Assembly (NCBI GenBank): GCA_019359595.1
Contig: JAHHGZ010000009.1
Location: 124,001 to 188,000 of the forward strand
Direction of reading: 5' to 3'
Source: Cyanomargarita calcarea GSE-NOS-MK-12-04C
GTDB lineage: Bacteria > Cyanobacteriota > Cyanobacteriia > Cyanobacteriales > Nostocaceae
Length of the DNA stretch: 64,000 nt
The notes under the pieces were generated by a model. That model saw only the letters and a list, made by a program, of their open reading frames with translations. It was not told the origin of the DNA and made no database searches. Positions 40,616 through 48,978 of this stretch are shown here, one piece after another. The position numbers and the translations under genes were made by a program. Each line of letters starts with the position of its first letter. The first letter of the stretch is position 1.

Positions 40616-41032
40616 TTACTGGTTGCTATCTAAACGTACCTGTTCTGGGACAATATCATACACCCGCAGCAAACTACTTCCTAGTTCCGACTCAAATGAA
40701 AACCAGTTTGCATCAATAGAAAGGTAACGTAATACTGCTTGCAGACGGTCATCTGCCAAATCGAGTGACCGTAAAGATTCGTCCGTAAAGTTTTTTAACG
40801 TTTCTAAGCGCTTACTAACCCAAGCTTGAACGTGGTTCAAACGGTGGTCTGCTTGCGATAATATGTGTGTTAACCAAATCACCACCACACTACCTAGGTT
40901 TAGTCCTTGCCAGTTTCCGTGACATGGAAAATGTTTATCGATTAGTTGTTCTACTCCTATATGCTCCAGTTGTGTTAGCAGTAAGGGTATATCATCAACT
41001 CGTTCGTTTGTAATTATGGGTTCTTTTGCCAT
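40616..41032 (-). pseudogene. IS1634-type transposase fragment (DUF4277 N-terminus)
   Basis: About 138 codons: 'NERVDDIPLLLTQLEHIGVEQLIDKHFPCHGNWQGLNLGSVVVIWLTHILSQADHRLNHVQAWVSKRLETL' is the N-terminal DUF4277 domain of IS1634/IS4-like transposases. The catalytic DDE part is absent. Its 5' end abuts the TnpB fragment on the other strand. Confidence 0.8.
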
Positions 41033-41813
41033 AAACCCGAACTTATACCTACTTAGTTCCTTTTGGAATATGTCTTTCGGTATACTTTTTTGGCTAACTC
41101 AGAAAAAAATGAGCGAACTGGGAGCGTTAAGTTCAGACAAGCACTCCCTTATAGCCCTTGACCCAGGAGTACGTTCATTCCTCACGGGTTTTGATGGTGA
41201 GAAATTTATTGATATCGGGAATAGAGACATTACGGAAATATATAGGTTATGTCGCTTTAGCGATAAATTAATATCTCGTAAAACCAAGCTAACAGGACGT
41301 AAGAATAAGCACCAACGTACTCGAATACAAGCTAAAATCGACAGTTTATTTATTCGCGTTCGCAACCTAATTAATGAGTGCCACCGCAAGGCCGCAAAAT
41401 GGTTAACGACGGAGTATAGAGTCATCTTTCTTCCGACTTTTGAGACTTCCCAAATGGTAGCCAAGACAGGTAAGAAAAAAAGAAAGATTAATTCTAAAAC
41501 CGTGCGTCAAATGCTTAGGTGGTCGCATTTTAGATTTAAACAAGCATTAAAGTTCCAAGCCTTTAAGCGTGGTTGTACCGTGTTAGATGTAACCGAGGAA
41601 TATACCTCCAAGACTTGCACCAAGTGCGGTCATGTACACGTTAAATTAGGCAGTTCTAAGAAGTTTAAATGTCCGCAATGTGGACATGAACTCCCTAGAG
41701 ATTGGAATGGCGCTTTAGGGATTTTCCTTAAGGCATTGCGAGATATTGCCGGATTGGATACTTCGGTATTCAGTACGCTATGTCGGGAAAACTACGAAGT
41801 TGACCGGGCTTGA
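41016..41813 (+). pseudogene. tnpB: TnpB (RNA-guided nuclease, IS200/IS605 or IS607) missing its N-terminus
   Basis: The TnpB part starts near 41097. 'LIALDPGVRSFLTGFD' is the first RuvC Asp, 'LPTFETSQMV' the Glu, 'CTKCGH...CPQCGHELPRDWNGALGIF' the zinc ribbon and last RuvC Asp. A full TnpB is ~380-400 residues; here the N-terminal ~150 are replaced by sequence joined to the IS1634 fragment. The catalytic RuvC residues are intact but the guide-binding domain is lost, so it is probably inactive. The 3' flank near 41870 may be the element's right end. Confidence 0.8.
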
Positions 41814-41873
41814 AGTATCTGAATACTCACCGACTCATAGTTAATCCAGGTGATGTTCAAGAACCCCACCCTA

Positions 41874-42101
41874 CTAAGAAAGCTCTGTTACATCATCAAT
41901 ATATTGACTTTCCATAAGAAATGCTCCATGAGCAAAGCGGACACCCCAATATCCTCCGGGACGGCGGTCAAGAACTACACCTTCTTCGCCAACTTTAATC
42001 ACATCAGGGGGGCGAAGCATGGGCATCGGCTCGGCGGTTTTGATGTATGGTGGTAGGGCGATGACTCGGACTTTACTACCAACAGGAAATTCTTTGGACA
42101 T
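41874..42101 (-). CDS. sipA: SipA / DUF3148 regulatory protein
   Basis: A 75-residue protein: 'FPVGSKVRVIALPPYIKTAE', 'MPMLRPPDVIKVGEEGVVLD', 'RRPGGYWGVRFAHGAFLMES'. This is the highly conserved cyanobacterial SipA (SSL0352) fold, an SH3-like barrel that binds the sensor kinase NblS and modulates stress responses (established). Length and sequence are canonical. Confidence 0.9.
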   Translation of the reverse strand: MSKEFPVGSKVRVIALPPYIKTAEPMPMLRPPDVIKVGEEGVVLDRRPGGYWGVRFAHGAFLMESQYIDDVTELS

Positions 42102-42212
42102 TTTACAGATTAAGGGTTGTAAGGCGTAAACAAGGCGGGGAATGAACTCTCAAGTATTAAAGAAAATTCCAAGCAGCAACAAAGTACCGCTTGGAACTTA
42201 TAAAAAATACTC

Positions 42213-42665
42213 TTATCTTTGGGGTTGAGAGCCTTGCGGTTGTTGCTGCGGTCTATTTTGTCGCATTTGTACCAACTGTTGCTTTTGTTCTGGCGTGAGG
42301 AGAGCTTCCACTTTCTGTTGCGATGACTGCATGATATCTCGCAATTGGGTTTGTTGTTGTGGGGTAAATTTAAGGGAACTCAAAGCCTGTTGTGCAGGTT
42401 GACCGGCTTTCATTGAGGCTTCTAACTGTTTCTTTTGCTTTGCTGTGAATATTTTCTCAATTCGACTGCGGGTATCGAGGCGAATTTTCTCAATTTCAGT
42501 TTTTTGGACGTCGCTTAATTGGATGCGTGGCCCTGGAGCCTGTTGTTGACCTTGTGCAATAATCAACGGTGAAGCAGAGGTTGTTTGTGCTGTGACTCTC
42601 GAAGAGGTTGCAGTTAAGCTGAGGGCGAAGGCTGCGGCAATGAGTGAAAGGTTTTTGAGTTTCAT
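42213..42665 (-). CDS. Spy/CpxP-like periplasmic protein (copy 1)
   Basis: A 150-residue protein. The signal peptide 'MKLKNLSLIAAAFALSLTAT' is followed by helices with LTxxQ-type repeats ('LSDVQKTEIEKIRLDTRSRI', 'FTPQQQTQLRDIMQSSQQKVEALLTPEQKQQLVQMRQ') and a Gln/Pro-rich tail. Spy-like proteins are periplasmic chaperones or stress sensors. A paralog lies 295 bp upstream in the same direction. Confidence 0.75.
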   Translation of the reverse strand: MKLKNLSLIAAAFALSLTATSSRVTAQTTSASPLIIAQGQQQAPGPRIQLSDVQKTEIEKIRLDTRSRIEKIFTAKQKKQLEASMKAGQPAQQALSSLKFTPQQQTQLRDIMQSSQQKVEALLTPEQKQQLVQMRQNRPQQQPQGSQPQR

Positions 42666-42863
42666 TATGTACCTTATGGATTTCTCCGTTTTGTTCTCAC
42701 CATTATAGAAAGCGATCGCTACTATACCTAACTGTAAATTTAGCTAAAATATTAACAAAATGCGAATTCTTGATTAAATTCACTCAAACACGTGTATTTA
42801 TCACCGTTTGGAGTCCCAACTACTGTGTTAGTTAGGACTTGAGTCACGTTGTTACATAGATTT

Positions 42864-42953
42864 AGGACTTACGCAAAATTTTTTCCAAAGCCCGATTGCA
42901 CGTAGGGATAATTCATCTCTTACCACAAAATGAGGCATTATTACGTAAGTCCT
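42864..42953. mobile_element. Miniature inverted-repeat element, family F
   Basis: 90 bp between the two Spy-like genes. Left end AGGACTTACGCAAAA, right end 'ttacgtaagtcct', forming an inverted repeat with one mismatch. AGGACTTACGCA ends are common in small cyanobacterial elements. No coding content. Confidence 0.65.
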
Positions 42954-42960
42954 GAGATTT

Positions 42961-43404
42961 TTAGTAATTAGTTTTGCGATTCCTTCCTTGAGGCCTATTT
43001 TGACGCATTTGCTTTAGTTGCTCTTGTTGTTCGGGAGTTAGCACTGCTTCCATTTTTTGTCTCGAAGACTGCTTGATTTCCCGTATTTGGGTTTTCTGTT
43101 CTGAGGTCAGATTTAGAGAAGCAAAACCCCTTTTACGCTCACCTGATTGTATAGCGGTTTTTAGTTGTTCCCTTTGTGCGGGAGTAAGAATTGCTTCAAT
43201 TTGGCTTTTGCTATTTTCGCGAATTTCCTTGAGTTGGGTTTTTTGTGCATCTGTTAGCCCCAAGCGCTCAAATGCATCTTTTTTCTGGGCTGGAGCAACT
43301 TGTTGGGGGGGTTGTGGTGAATTTGTTTGTGCTTTGGCTTCATGAGTTGCAGTTAAGCTGAGGGCAATGGCTGCGGCAATGAGCGATAGATTTTTGAGTT
43401 TCAT
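42961..43404 (-). CDS. Spy/CpxP-like periplasmic protein (copy 2)
   Basis: A 147-residue protein with the same signal peptide start as copy 1 (MKLKNLSLIAAAIALSLTAT) and LTxxQ-type repeats ('LGLTDAQKTQLKEIRENSKSQIEAILTPAQREQL', 'LTSEQKTQIREIKQSSRQKMEAVLTPEQQEQL'). It has more regular repeats than copy 1. Probably a tandem duplication. Confidence 0.78.
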   Translation of the reverse strand: MKLKNLSLIAAAIALSLTATHEAKAQTNSPQPPQQVAPAQKKDAFERLGLTDAQKTQLKEIRENSKSQIEAILTPAQREQLKTAIQSGERKRGFASLNLTSEQKTQIREIKQSSRQKMEAVLTPEQQEQLKQMRQNRPQGRNRKTNY

Positions 43405-43515
43405 TGGTTACTTAAAGGCTTCTCGTGTTCAGATGTCATCATCATAGAGACTCATCACCCGGTTGCACATGAGCAGAAAGTCACGAATGCACCCATTACT
43501 AAAGTCATGTTTGTA

Positions 43516-43608
43516 ATACCATTTTTATATGAAGATGCATACAAAAACCCCACCGCCTGCGGCACCTCCCCTTGTAAAGGGGAGGTTTGGAGGGGTTATA
43601 AAAACATC
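43516..43608. mobile_element. Partial miniature element, family A type
   Basis: Starts 'ataccatttttatatgaaga', continues 'gcatacaaaaaccccaccgc', with the core 'cctccccttgtaaaggggagg'. It matches the right half of the element at 12371-12533 in inverted order. The second end is not clear. It sits 60 bp upstream of the histidine kinase gene and may carry part of its promoter region. Confidence 0.55.
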
Positions 43609-43664
43609 GATATTACGATTAATTAGCTAGAATATAACTCCTAATTCCAAACTCCTAACTTAGA

Positions 43665-44870
43665 ATGAGCCGTCCAATTCAAATTCACAATCATCCTTTT
43701 CGATTTTTACTTTATTTAGAGTGGATATTACTGGGATTCGCTATTTTAACATCACTTTTTCCAACTCGCTTCCATCGATTTGCAACATTTCCCGAACTTA
43801 CAATTTGCTCTTTAACTATTTTTGGATTAATGGGCTTAAGATTACCTACTGGTAATCAAGGTTATAAAATACTCTACACAGCCGGGGAATTTATTTTGAT
43901 TTTCTTCACTGGCTTTTTTGGAGGGAGAATAGCTCGTCTTTTTCCGTTCATCTATATAATTTTAGTAACACGCAGTTGTTTAATTTTTGAGTTGCCAGGA
44001 CGTTTATTAGTTACTTTTTTATCTTTTTTGTTATTTTTGGTAACAGCCAGACAACGCTTCCCTCGCTTGCAACTAACGCCACAATCGCAAGATAAAATTA
44101 TATTTTTTAACTTTAATTTTGCACTGCTATTTGCATTGACTTTAGTATTTATTTTGCTGTTAATGAATACTGTATTATCCGAACGACAAAGTCGGGAGAA
44201 ATTAGCTATGGCTAATGAAAAACTACGTCAATATGCCCTGCGAATTGAAAATCAAGCTACCCTAGAAGAACGTAACCGTATTGCTCGGGAAATTCATGAT
44301 TCTTTAGGGCATTCTCTTACGGCTTTGAATTTACAGTTAGAAACTGCTTTAAAACTTTCACAATCTGACCCCAAACGGGCAGTAACTTTTTTAGCAAGAG
44401 CAAAAGAATTAGGTTCTAAAGCTCTGCAAGATGTGAGACACTCAGTTTCAGCTATGCGTTCTAATCCTTTACAAGGACAATCTTTAGAACAGGCGATCGC
44501 TACACTCTCAGAAGATTTTTATCGCTCTACTGGTATCATACCAATTTGTGAAATTAATCTAGCTTATTTGCTGCCTATAGAAGTTAATACAGCTTTATAT
44601 AGAATCATCCAAGAGTCATTTACAAATGTTTCTAAATATGCAGATGCAACAAAAGTTAAGTTAGAATTAAGCATAACAACTGATTTGCAATTGATGATTC
44701 AAGATAATGGCAGGGGGTTTGATTTAGCACGAAATACTACTGGGTTTGGACTGCAAAGTATGCGCGATCGCACTTTAGCGCTAGGAGGAAATTTTAATAT
44801 CAGTAGTACTCCTGGTTCTGGTTGCAAAATTATAGTTAATATCCCTTTATCAAAGGTTTTTGTTAACTGA
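43665..44870 (+). CDS. NarL-type sensor histidine kinase
   Basis: A 401-residue protein. Five or six membrane spans in the first ~175 residues serve as the sensor. A short coiled coil precedes 'EERNRIAREIHDSLGHSLTALNLQLE' with the HisKA_3 phospho-His. The ATPase domain has 'RIIQESFTNVSKYADA', 'DNGRGFDL' and 'GFGLQSMRDRTLALGG'. The response regulator at 45089 lies downstream in the same direction and is the expected partner. A dispersed repeat separates them. Confidence 0.9.
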   Translation: MSRPIQIHNHPFRFLLYLEWILLGFAILTSLFPTRFHRFATFPELTICSLTIFGLMGLRLPTGNQGYKILYTAGEFILIFFTGFFGGRIARLFPFIYIILVTRSCLIFELPGRLLVTFLSFLLFLVTARQRFPRLQLTPQSQDKIIFFNFNFALLFALTLVFILLLMNTVLSERQSREKLAMANEKLRQYALRIENQATLEERNRIAREIHDSLGHSLTALNLQLETALKLSQSDPKRAVTFLARAKELGSKALQDVRHSVSAMRSNPLQGQSLEQAIATLSEDFYRSTGIIPICEINLAYLLPIEVNTALYRIIQESFTNVSKYADATKVKLELSITTDLQLMIQDNGRGFDLARNTTGFGLQSMRDRTLALGGNFNISSTPGSGCKIIVNIPLSKVFVN

Positions 44871-44909
44871 CACTTGAATTCGTAAGAAGGAGGAGATTTA
44901 TATATGTGG

Positions 44910-45026
44910 ATACAGACAAGGCACGTTTGCTCTTGGAAGCTTCCAAGAGCAAGCTGCCGTCCCAACTCAAAACGGACGACCTGTTTCTTGTCGGGGTATT
45001 AAACCCCCACAAGGAAGCGGATAGAT
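44910..45026. repeat. Dispersed 115-bp repeat between the kinase and regulator genes
   Basis: Ordered blocks 'acagacaaggcacgtttg', 'cccaactcaaaacggacgac', 'gtcggggtattaaacccc', 'acaaggaagcggata' match 28377-28489. A central 'ctcttggaagcttccaagag' is a perfect palindrome here. It lies between two genes of one operon. Confidence 0.6.
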
Positions 45027-45088
45027 AAAAATACTCTGCATCTGTAGCGGTTATCAAAAAAAGAATGCCTGTACTAATTTCAACCAAT

Positions 45089-45754
45089 ATGATTAAAGTA
45101 TTACTAGTAGATGACCAAAGTTTAATTCGTCAGGGATTAAAAGCATTATTAGAGCTAGAAGAAGACTTAGAGATAGTTGGAGAGGCAGAAAATGGTGAAA
45201 TTGCGGTTAAGTTAGTGGAAGAATTCCATCCAGATGTTGTATTAATGGATATCAGAATGCCAATTATGGATGGAGTTGCAACCACCCGAGAAATTCACCA
45301 ACGTTTTCCAAAAATCAAAATTTTAGTATTAACGACTTTTGATGATGATGAATATGTGACAGCAGCGTTACAAAGTGGAGCAATGGGTTATTTGCTGAAA
45401 GATACACCCTCAGAAGAATTAGCTGTGGCAATTCGTGCTGTTCACAAAGGATATACTCAATTGGGACCCGGAATCGTGAAAAAACTTTTGACTCAGTTTC
45501 CCAATATTCCAGGAAATAAAACCCCAAGTCCACCAACATATTTAGCGGAACTAACCCCTAGAGAGAAAGACGTTTTGCAGTTAATTGCCAAGGGTGCTAG
45601 CAACCGAGAAATTGCTCAGAAACTCTTTATTTCTGAGGGGACGGTCAAAAATCACGTCACAAATATTTTGAATCGCTTAAATTTACGCGATCGCACCCAA
45701 GCTGCAATTATTGCTAATACGTATCTTTCTTACTTAAATGATAGTACCCTTTAG
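45089..45754 (+). CDS. NarL/LuxR-family response regulator
   Basis: A 221-residue protein from ATG 45089 (MIKVLLVDDQSLIRQGLKAL). The receiver has Asp in 'DVVLMDIRMPIMDG' and Lys in 'GYLLKDTPSEEL'. The LuxR helix-turn-helix reads 'LTPREKDVLQLIAKGASNREIAQKLFISEGTVKNHVTNILNRLNL'. It is the partner of the upstream kinase. Confidence 0.92.
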   Translation: MIKVLLVDDQSLIRQGLKALLELEEDLEIVGEAENGEIAVKLVEEFHPDVVLMDIRMPIMDGVATTREIHQRFPKIKILVLTTFDDDEYVTAALQSGAMGYLLKDTPSEELAVAIRAVHKGYTQLGPGIVKKLLTQFPNIPGNKTPSPPTYLAELTPREKDVLQLIAKGASNREIAQKLFISEGTVKNHVTNILNRLNLRDRTQAAIIANTYLSYLNDSTL

Positions 45755-45864
45755 ACTTCCAATTTAAAAAATATCCAAAATTATTTATATCTGTAGGGAA
45801 CGGCTTAGATGGATAATCTATCTTTCGACAGCTTTACACAGAATTGCTATAAGACGGAGAGATA

Positions 45865-46296
45865 TTAGTTAAATAATTCTAAACATTCTTTTCTTAAAAT
45901 ACCTCTTGTAACTTTGATATTTCTAAAACTTTTAGCAATCACCTGTTCGCAAGATATATCAATTTGAGATTGATTGGAGTCGGTTAAATCTTTAATCGAA
46001 GCACCATATATAATTTCAGATATACCCGTCCAAACACAAGCAGCGGCACACATTGGGCAAGGCTCTCCAGTTGTGTATATGCTATAACCTTTTAAAGAAG
46101 GACTTTTTAGTTTAGCCGTTAAACTGCGAATCGCATTAATTTCAGCATGAGCAGATGGATCGCTGTCTCTGGTTACGGTATTATGAGCAACTGCGATCGC
46201 TGCGTTATCTTTGACAATTACAGCACCATAAGGAGCATCTCCTTTCTTAGCTTCTTCCAGCGCTAAACGCATGAAATATTCTTGGTTCATATTCAT
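45865..46296 (-). CDS. Nucleoside deaminase (CDA superfamily)
   Basis: A 143-residue protein (or 141 from Met3). Zinc site: 'SDPSAHAEINAIRSL' (His, catalytic Glu) and 'TTGEPCPMCAAACVWTGI' (PCxxC). The C-terminal region fits guanine or cytosine deaminases of the tRNA-adenosine deaminase group better than TadA itself. The substrate is not certain. Confidence 0.85.
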   Translation of the reverse strand: MNMNQEYFMRLALEEAKKGDAPYGAVIVKDNAAIAVAHNTVTRDSDPSAHAEINAIRSLTAKLKSPSLKGYSIYTTGEPCPMCAAACVWTGISEIIYGASIKDLTDSNQSQIDISCEQVIAKSFRNIKVTRGILRKECLELFN

Positions 46297-46407
46297 TTGG
46301 CATTATAAAAGGATAATTTTTTCATGATATCGCATGAACGATGTTTTGCAAGGAAATTCTTTCAAATTAGACACTCCGCACTCTTGGAAAAATAGGTAAC
46401 GTGAATT

Positions 46408-47190
46408 ATGTTACTCAGCAGAGAACAAACAGCACTATATTTCAAGGACATCGAAACACCGATAGGGAAAGCAATTAATTTAACAATTGCGGCATTAGTT
46501 TTACTTTCAGCAGGAATATTTGTTGCAGAAACTTATAATATTTCCGATTCTGTGAAGTTTCAATTACATACAGTAGATACCGCAATTTTAATAATTTTTG
46601 CAGGAGAATATTTACTGCGCTTGTGGAGTGCGGAAAATAAGCTGAAATACATTCTCAGCTTTTATTCGATTATTGATTTAATGGCGATTTTACCATTTTT
46701 TATGGGGGCCGTTGATATTAGTTTTATTCGTCTCCTGCGTTCATTTAGAATTTTACGCTTAATCAGATTCATAGACAGGATATATATTTTTGGTAGTATC
46801 AAGACCGAAGATGGTGCTATTTTTGCTCGGATATTATTTACCTTATTCGCAATAGTTTTTGTTTATTCAGGGCTAATATATCAAGTTGAACATCCGGTAA
46901 ATCCTGAAGGTTTCGATACTTTTTTGGATGCCTTTTACTTCTCCATAGTCACAATGACAACTGTTGGTTTTGGTGATGTGACTCCTGTTTCCAAAATAGG
47001 TCGCTTGCTGACAGTATTAATGATTTTGACAGGTATAGCCTTAATTCCTTGGCAAGTAGGTGATTTGATTAAGCGATTAGTCAAATCTACGAATCAAGTA
47101 GAGATAATTTGTTCTGGGTGTGGTTTAGCTTTCCACGATGCAGATGCAGGATTTTGTAAAAAATGTGGGACTAAGTTAAAGAAAGATTGA
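46408..47190 (+). CDS. Voltage-gated potassium channel family protein with zinc ribbon tail
   Basis: A 260-residue protein. Four voltage-sensor helices include the charged 'FIRLLRSFRILRLIRFIDRIY'. The pore has 'FDAFYFSIVTMTTVGFGDVTP' with the K+ selectivity filter TVGFGD. A last span follows ('LLTVLMILTGIALIPWQ'). The C-terminus 'CSGCGLAFHDADAGFCKKCG' is a zinc ribbon and replaces the usual RCK domain. It probably conducts K+ across the plasma membrane. Confidence 0.88.
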   Translation: MLLSREQTALYFKDIETPIGKAINLTIAALVLLSAGIFVAETYNISDSVKFQLHTVDTAILIIFAGEYLLRLWSAENKLKYILSFYSIIDLMAILPFFMGAVDISFIRLLRSFRILRLIRFIDRIYIFGSIKTEDGAIFARILFTLFAIVFVYSGLIYQVEHPVNPEGFDTFLDAFYFSIVTMTTVGFGDVTPVSKIGRLLTVLMILTGIALIPWQVGDLIKRLVKSTNQVEIICSGCGLAFHDADAGFCKKCGTKLKKD

Positions 47191-47216
47191 TATTTACAGC
47201 ATCCCACCAGGTCATG

Positions 47217-48953
47217 TTATTCCTGAAAACCCCCATACTCACGCCCCTGGTAGTCTTGAGTCGGCATAAGTCGCCAATGGGAATCTTCTGAAAGTTCCAG
47301 AACCCACTGATGATAATTCAACAAGCTTTGCCGATGACCAACGCTAATAAAAGTTGTTTCGGTTTGTTGCAACTGTTGATACAGATTATCCTCGTTTCTC
47401 AAATCCAAGGCACTGGTTGCTTCATCCAAAATAATGTAGCGAGGACGTGTGACTAATATTCGCGCAAAGGCCAGACGCTGTTGTTCTCCCAAAGATAAAA
47501 TATTTTCCCAGTAAACTTTCGCATCAAACCCACCAACTCTTGTTAGCAAGTCTTGAAGGTTAACTTGTTGTAATACTTGTTGAAATTCCTCATCGCTAAT
47601 TTGGCGATTTATATTAGGATATAACAATTGTTCGCGTAAAGTTCCCAAAATCATATAAGGACGTTGGGGCAAAAACAAAATTTCTTCTAGGTTCGGTCGC
47701 ACTAAGCGACCTGTACCAGCATTCCATAGACCAGCAATCATTCGCAACAGAGAACTTTTGCCACTTCCACTAGAACCTACTATCAACAATCCTGTACCAG
47801 GTTCAACTGATAATGACAAATCTTGGATTAAAACTCGCTCATAATTAGGGGTTTGTAAAGTGACATTTTCTAAAGCGAGACGGTCTTCTAATACTGTATC
47901 AATTGTAGTATTAGATACTTGTGTTTTTACCGCCGCTAAAGCATCTAAAAAAGCAGCTAAACGATTAATTAAAGTAGTGAACGAACCAAAAGAGCTAAAC
48001 TGGTACACGATTACTGACAACGCACCTGCAAACTCAGCACAAGCTATGCTTGCTTGGGAAACTTCTCCCAGTTCTATTCGATCAAAAAAGTATAAAGGTG
48101 CTACGGTTAAAAACGGAAATATTAATATAAAATATTGATATCCATTATTAAATAATTGTAGATTGCGCTGCCATCCAATCAAACGTTCAGAGTTACTGAT
48201 TAAGTTAGCAAATTTTTGCTTTAATAAACTTGATTCTTTGGCTTCACCCTGAAAAAAAGCAATAGATTCGGCATTGTCTCGAACATGAGTTAAGTAATAG
48301 CGGTAGTCAGCCTCATCTTCCAGTTTATCGGAATTAATATTAGCTAGTTCTTGACTGAGGAAAATTGCGACAATGTTGCCAAATATAGTATAAGCAATTA
48401 AAGCCACTGCCATTATTTTAGAAATAGACCAGAGAATCCAAATAAAAACAATCATCTCTATGATTTTTTCTAGACAAACTAAAAAAATCTCTAAAGACCT
48501 ACTGGTAACTGGTTCTATTTCTTGAGCAATGCGTTGGTCTGGGTTTTCTATGTCTGATTGAAAGTTAATTTGATAATAAGAACGATTGTGAAAATATTTA
48601 TCAATAATGCTATTTGTTAGCCACTGATACCAGTCAAGAGCAAGTTTTTTTCTTAAGTATCCAGAAACTGCCCCAAGTGGTGTCAAAAGTATAAACAAGC
48701 TGATATAAATCAATAACAGGAAAAAGAATCTTAGAAAATCTTTTTGTTCCAGTACATATATCAAATCACGATTTACATAGCTGATCGATGCACTAATACT
48801 ATTAGTGAATAACAGTAATAACACTATGGTAGTCAAAATAGACCAAGACCACAAAAGTTGTAAAACTGTTCTTTCTCCTTCTTCATTTAGATACCAATAA
48901 GGTTTGGCGATCGCTAAAAATTGATTCCACCATTGACTGTCAAATACATTCAT
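47217..48953 (-). CDS. ABCD/SbmA-type ABC exporter (permease-ATPase)
   Basis: A 578-residue protein. About six membrane spans in the first ~340 residues match the ABC_membrane_2/SbmA-BacA group ('LDWYQWLTNSIIDKYFHNRSYYQ', 'EIEPVTSRSLEIFLVCLEKI'). The ATPase has 'VGSSGSGKSSLLRMIAGLW', 'LSLGEQQRLAFARIL' and 'YIILDEATSALD'. It lies 25 bp after the last PKS gene in the same direction. Cyanobacterial peptide and polyketide clusters (such as mcyH in the microcystin cluster) carry this type of transporter, so it likely exports the product. Confidence 0.88.
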   Translation of the reverse strand: MNVFDSQWWNQFLAIAKPYWYLNEEGERTVLQLLWSWSILTTIVLLLLFTNSISASISYVNRDLIYVLEQKDFLRFFFLLLIYISLFILLTPLGAVSGYLRKKLALDWYQWLTNSIIDKYFHNRSYYQINFQSDIENPDQRIAQEIEPVTSRSLEIFLVCLEKIIEMIVFIWILWSISKIMAVALIAYTIFGNIVAIFLSQELANINSDKLEDEADYRYYLTHVRDNAESIAFFQGEAKESSLLKQKFANLISNSERLIGWQRNLQLFNNGYQYFILIFPFLTVAPLYFFDRIELGEVSQASIACAEFAGALSVIVYQFSSFGSFTTLINRLAAFLDALAAVKTQVSNTTIDTVLEDRLALENVTLQTPNYERVLIQDLSLSVEPGTGLLIVGSSGSGKSSLLRMIAGLWNAGTGRLVRPNLEEILFLPQRPYMILGTLREQLLYPNINRQISDEEFQQVLQQVNLQDLLTRVGGFDAKVYWENILSLGEQQRLAFARILVTRPRYIILDEATSALDLRNEDNLYQQLQQTETTFISVGHRQSLLNYHQWVLELSEDSHWRLMPTQDYQGREYGGFQE

Positions 48954-48978
48954 ACTAATTCCTAGTTATAGATATTTA

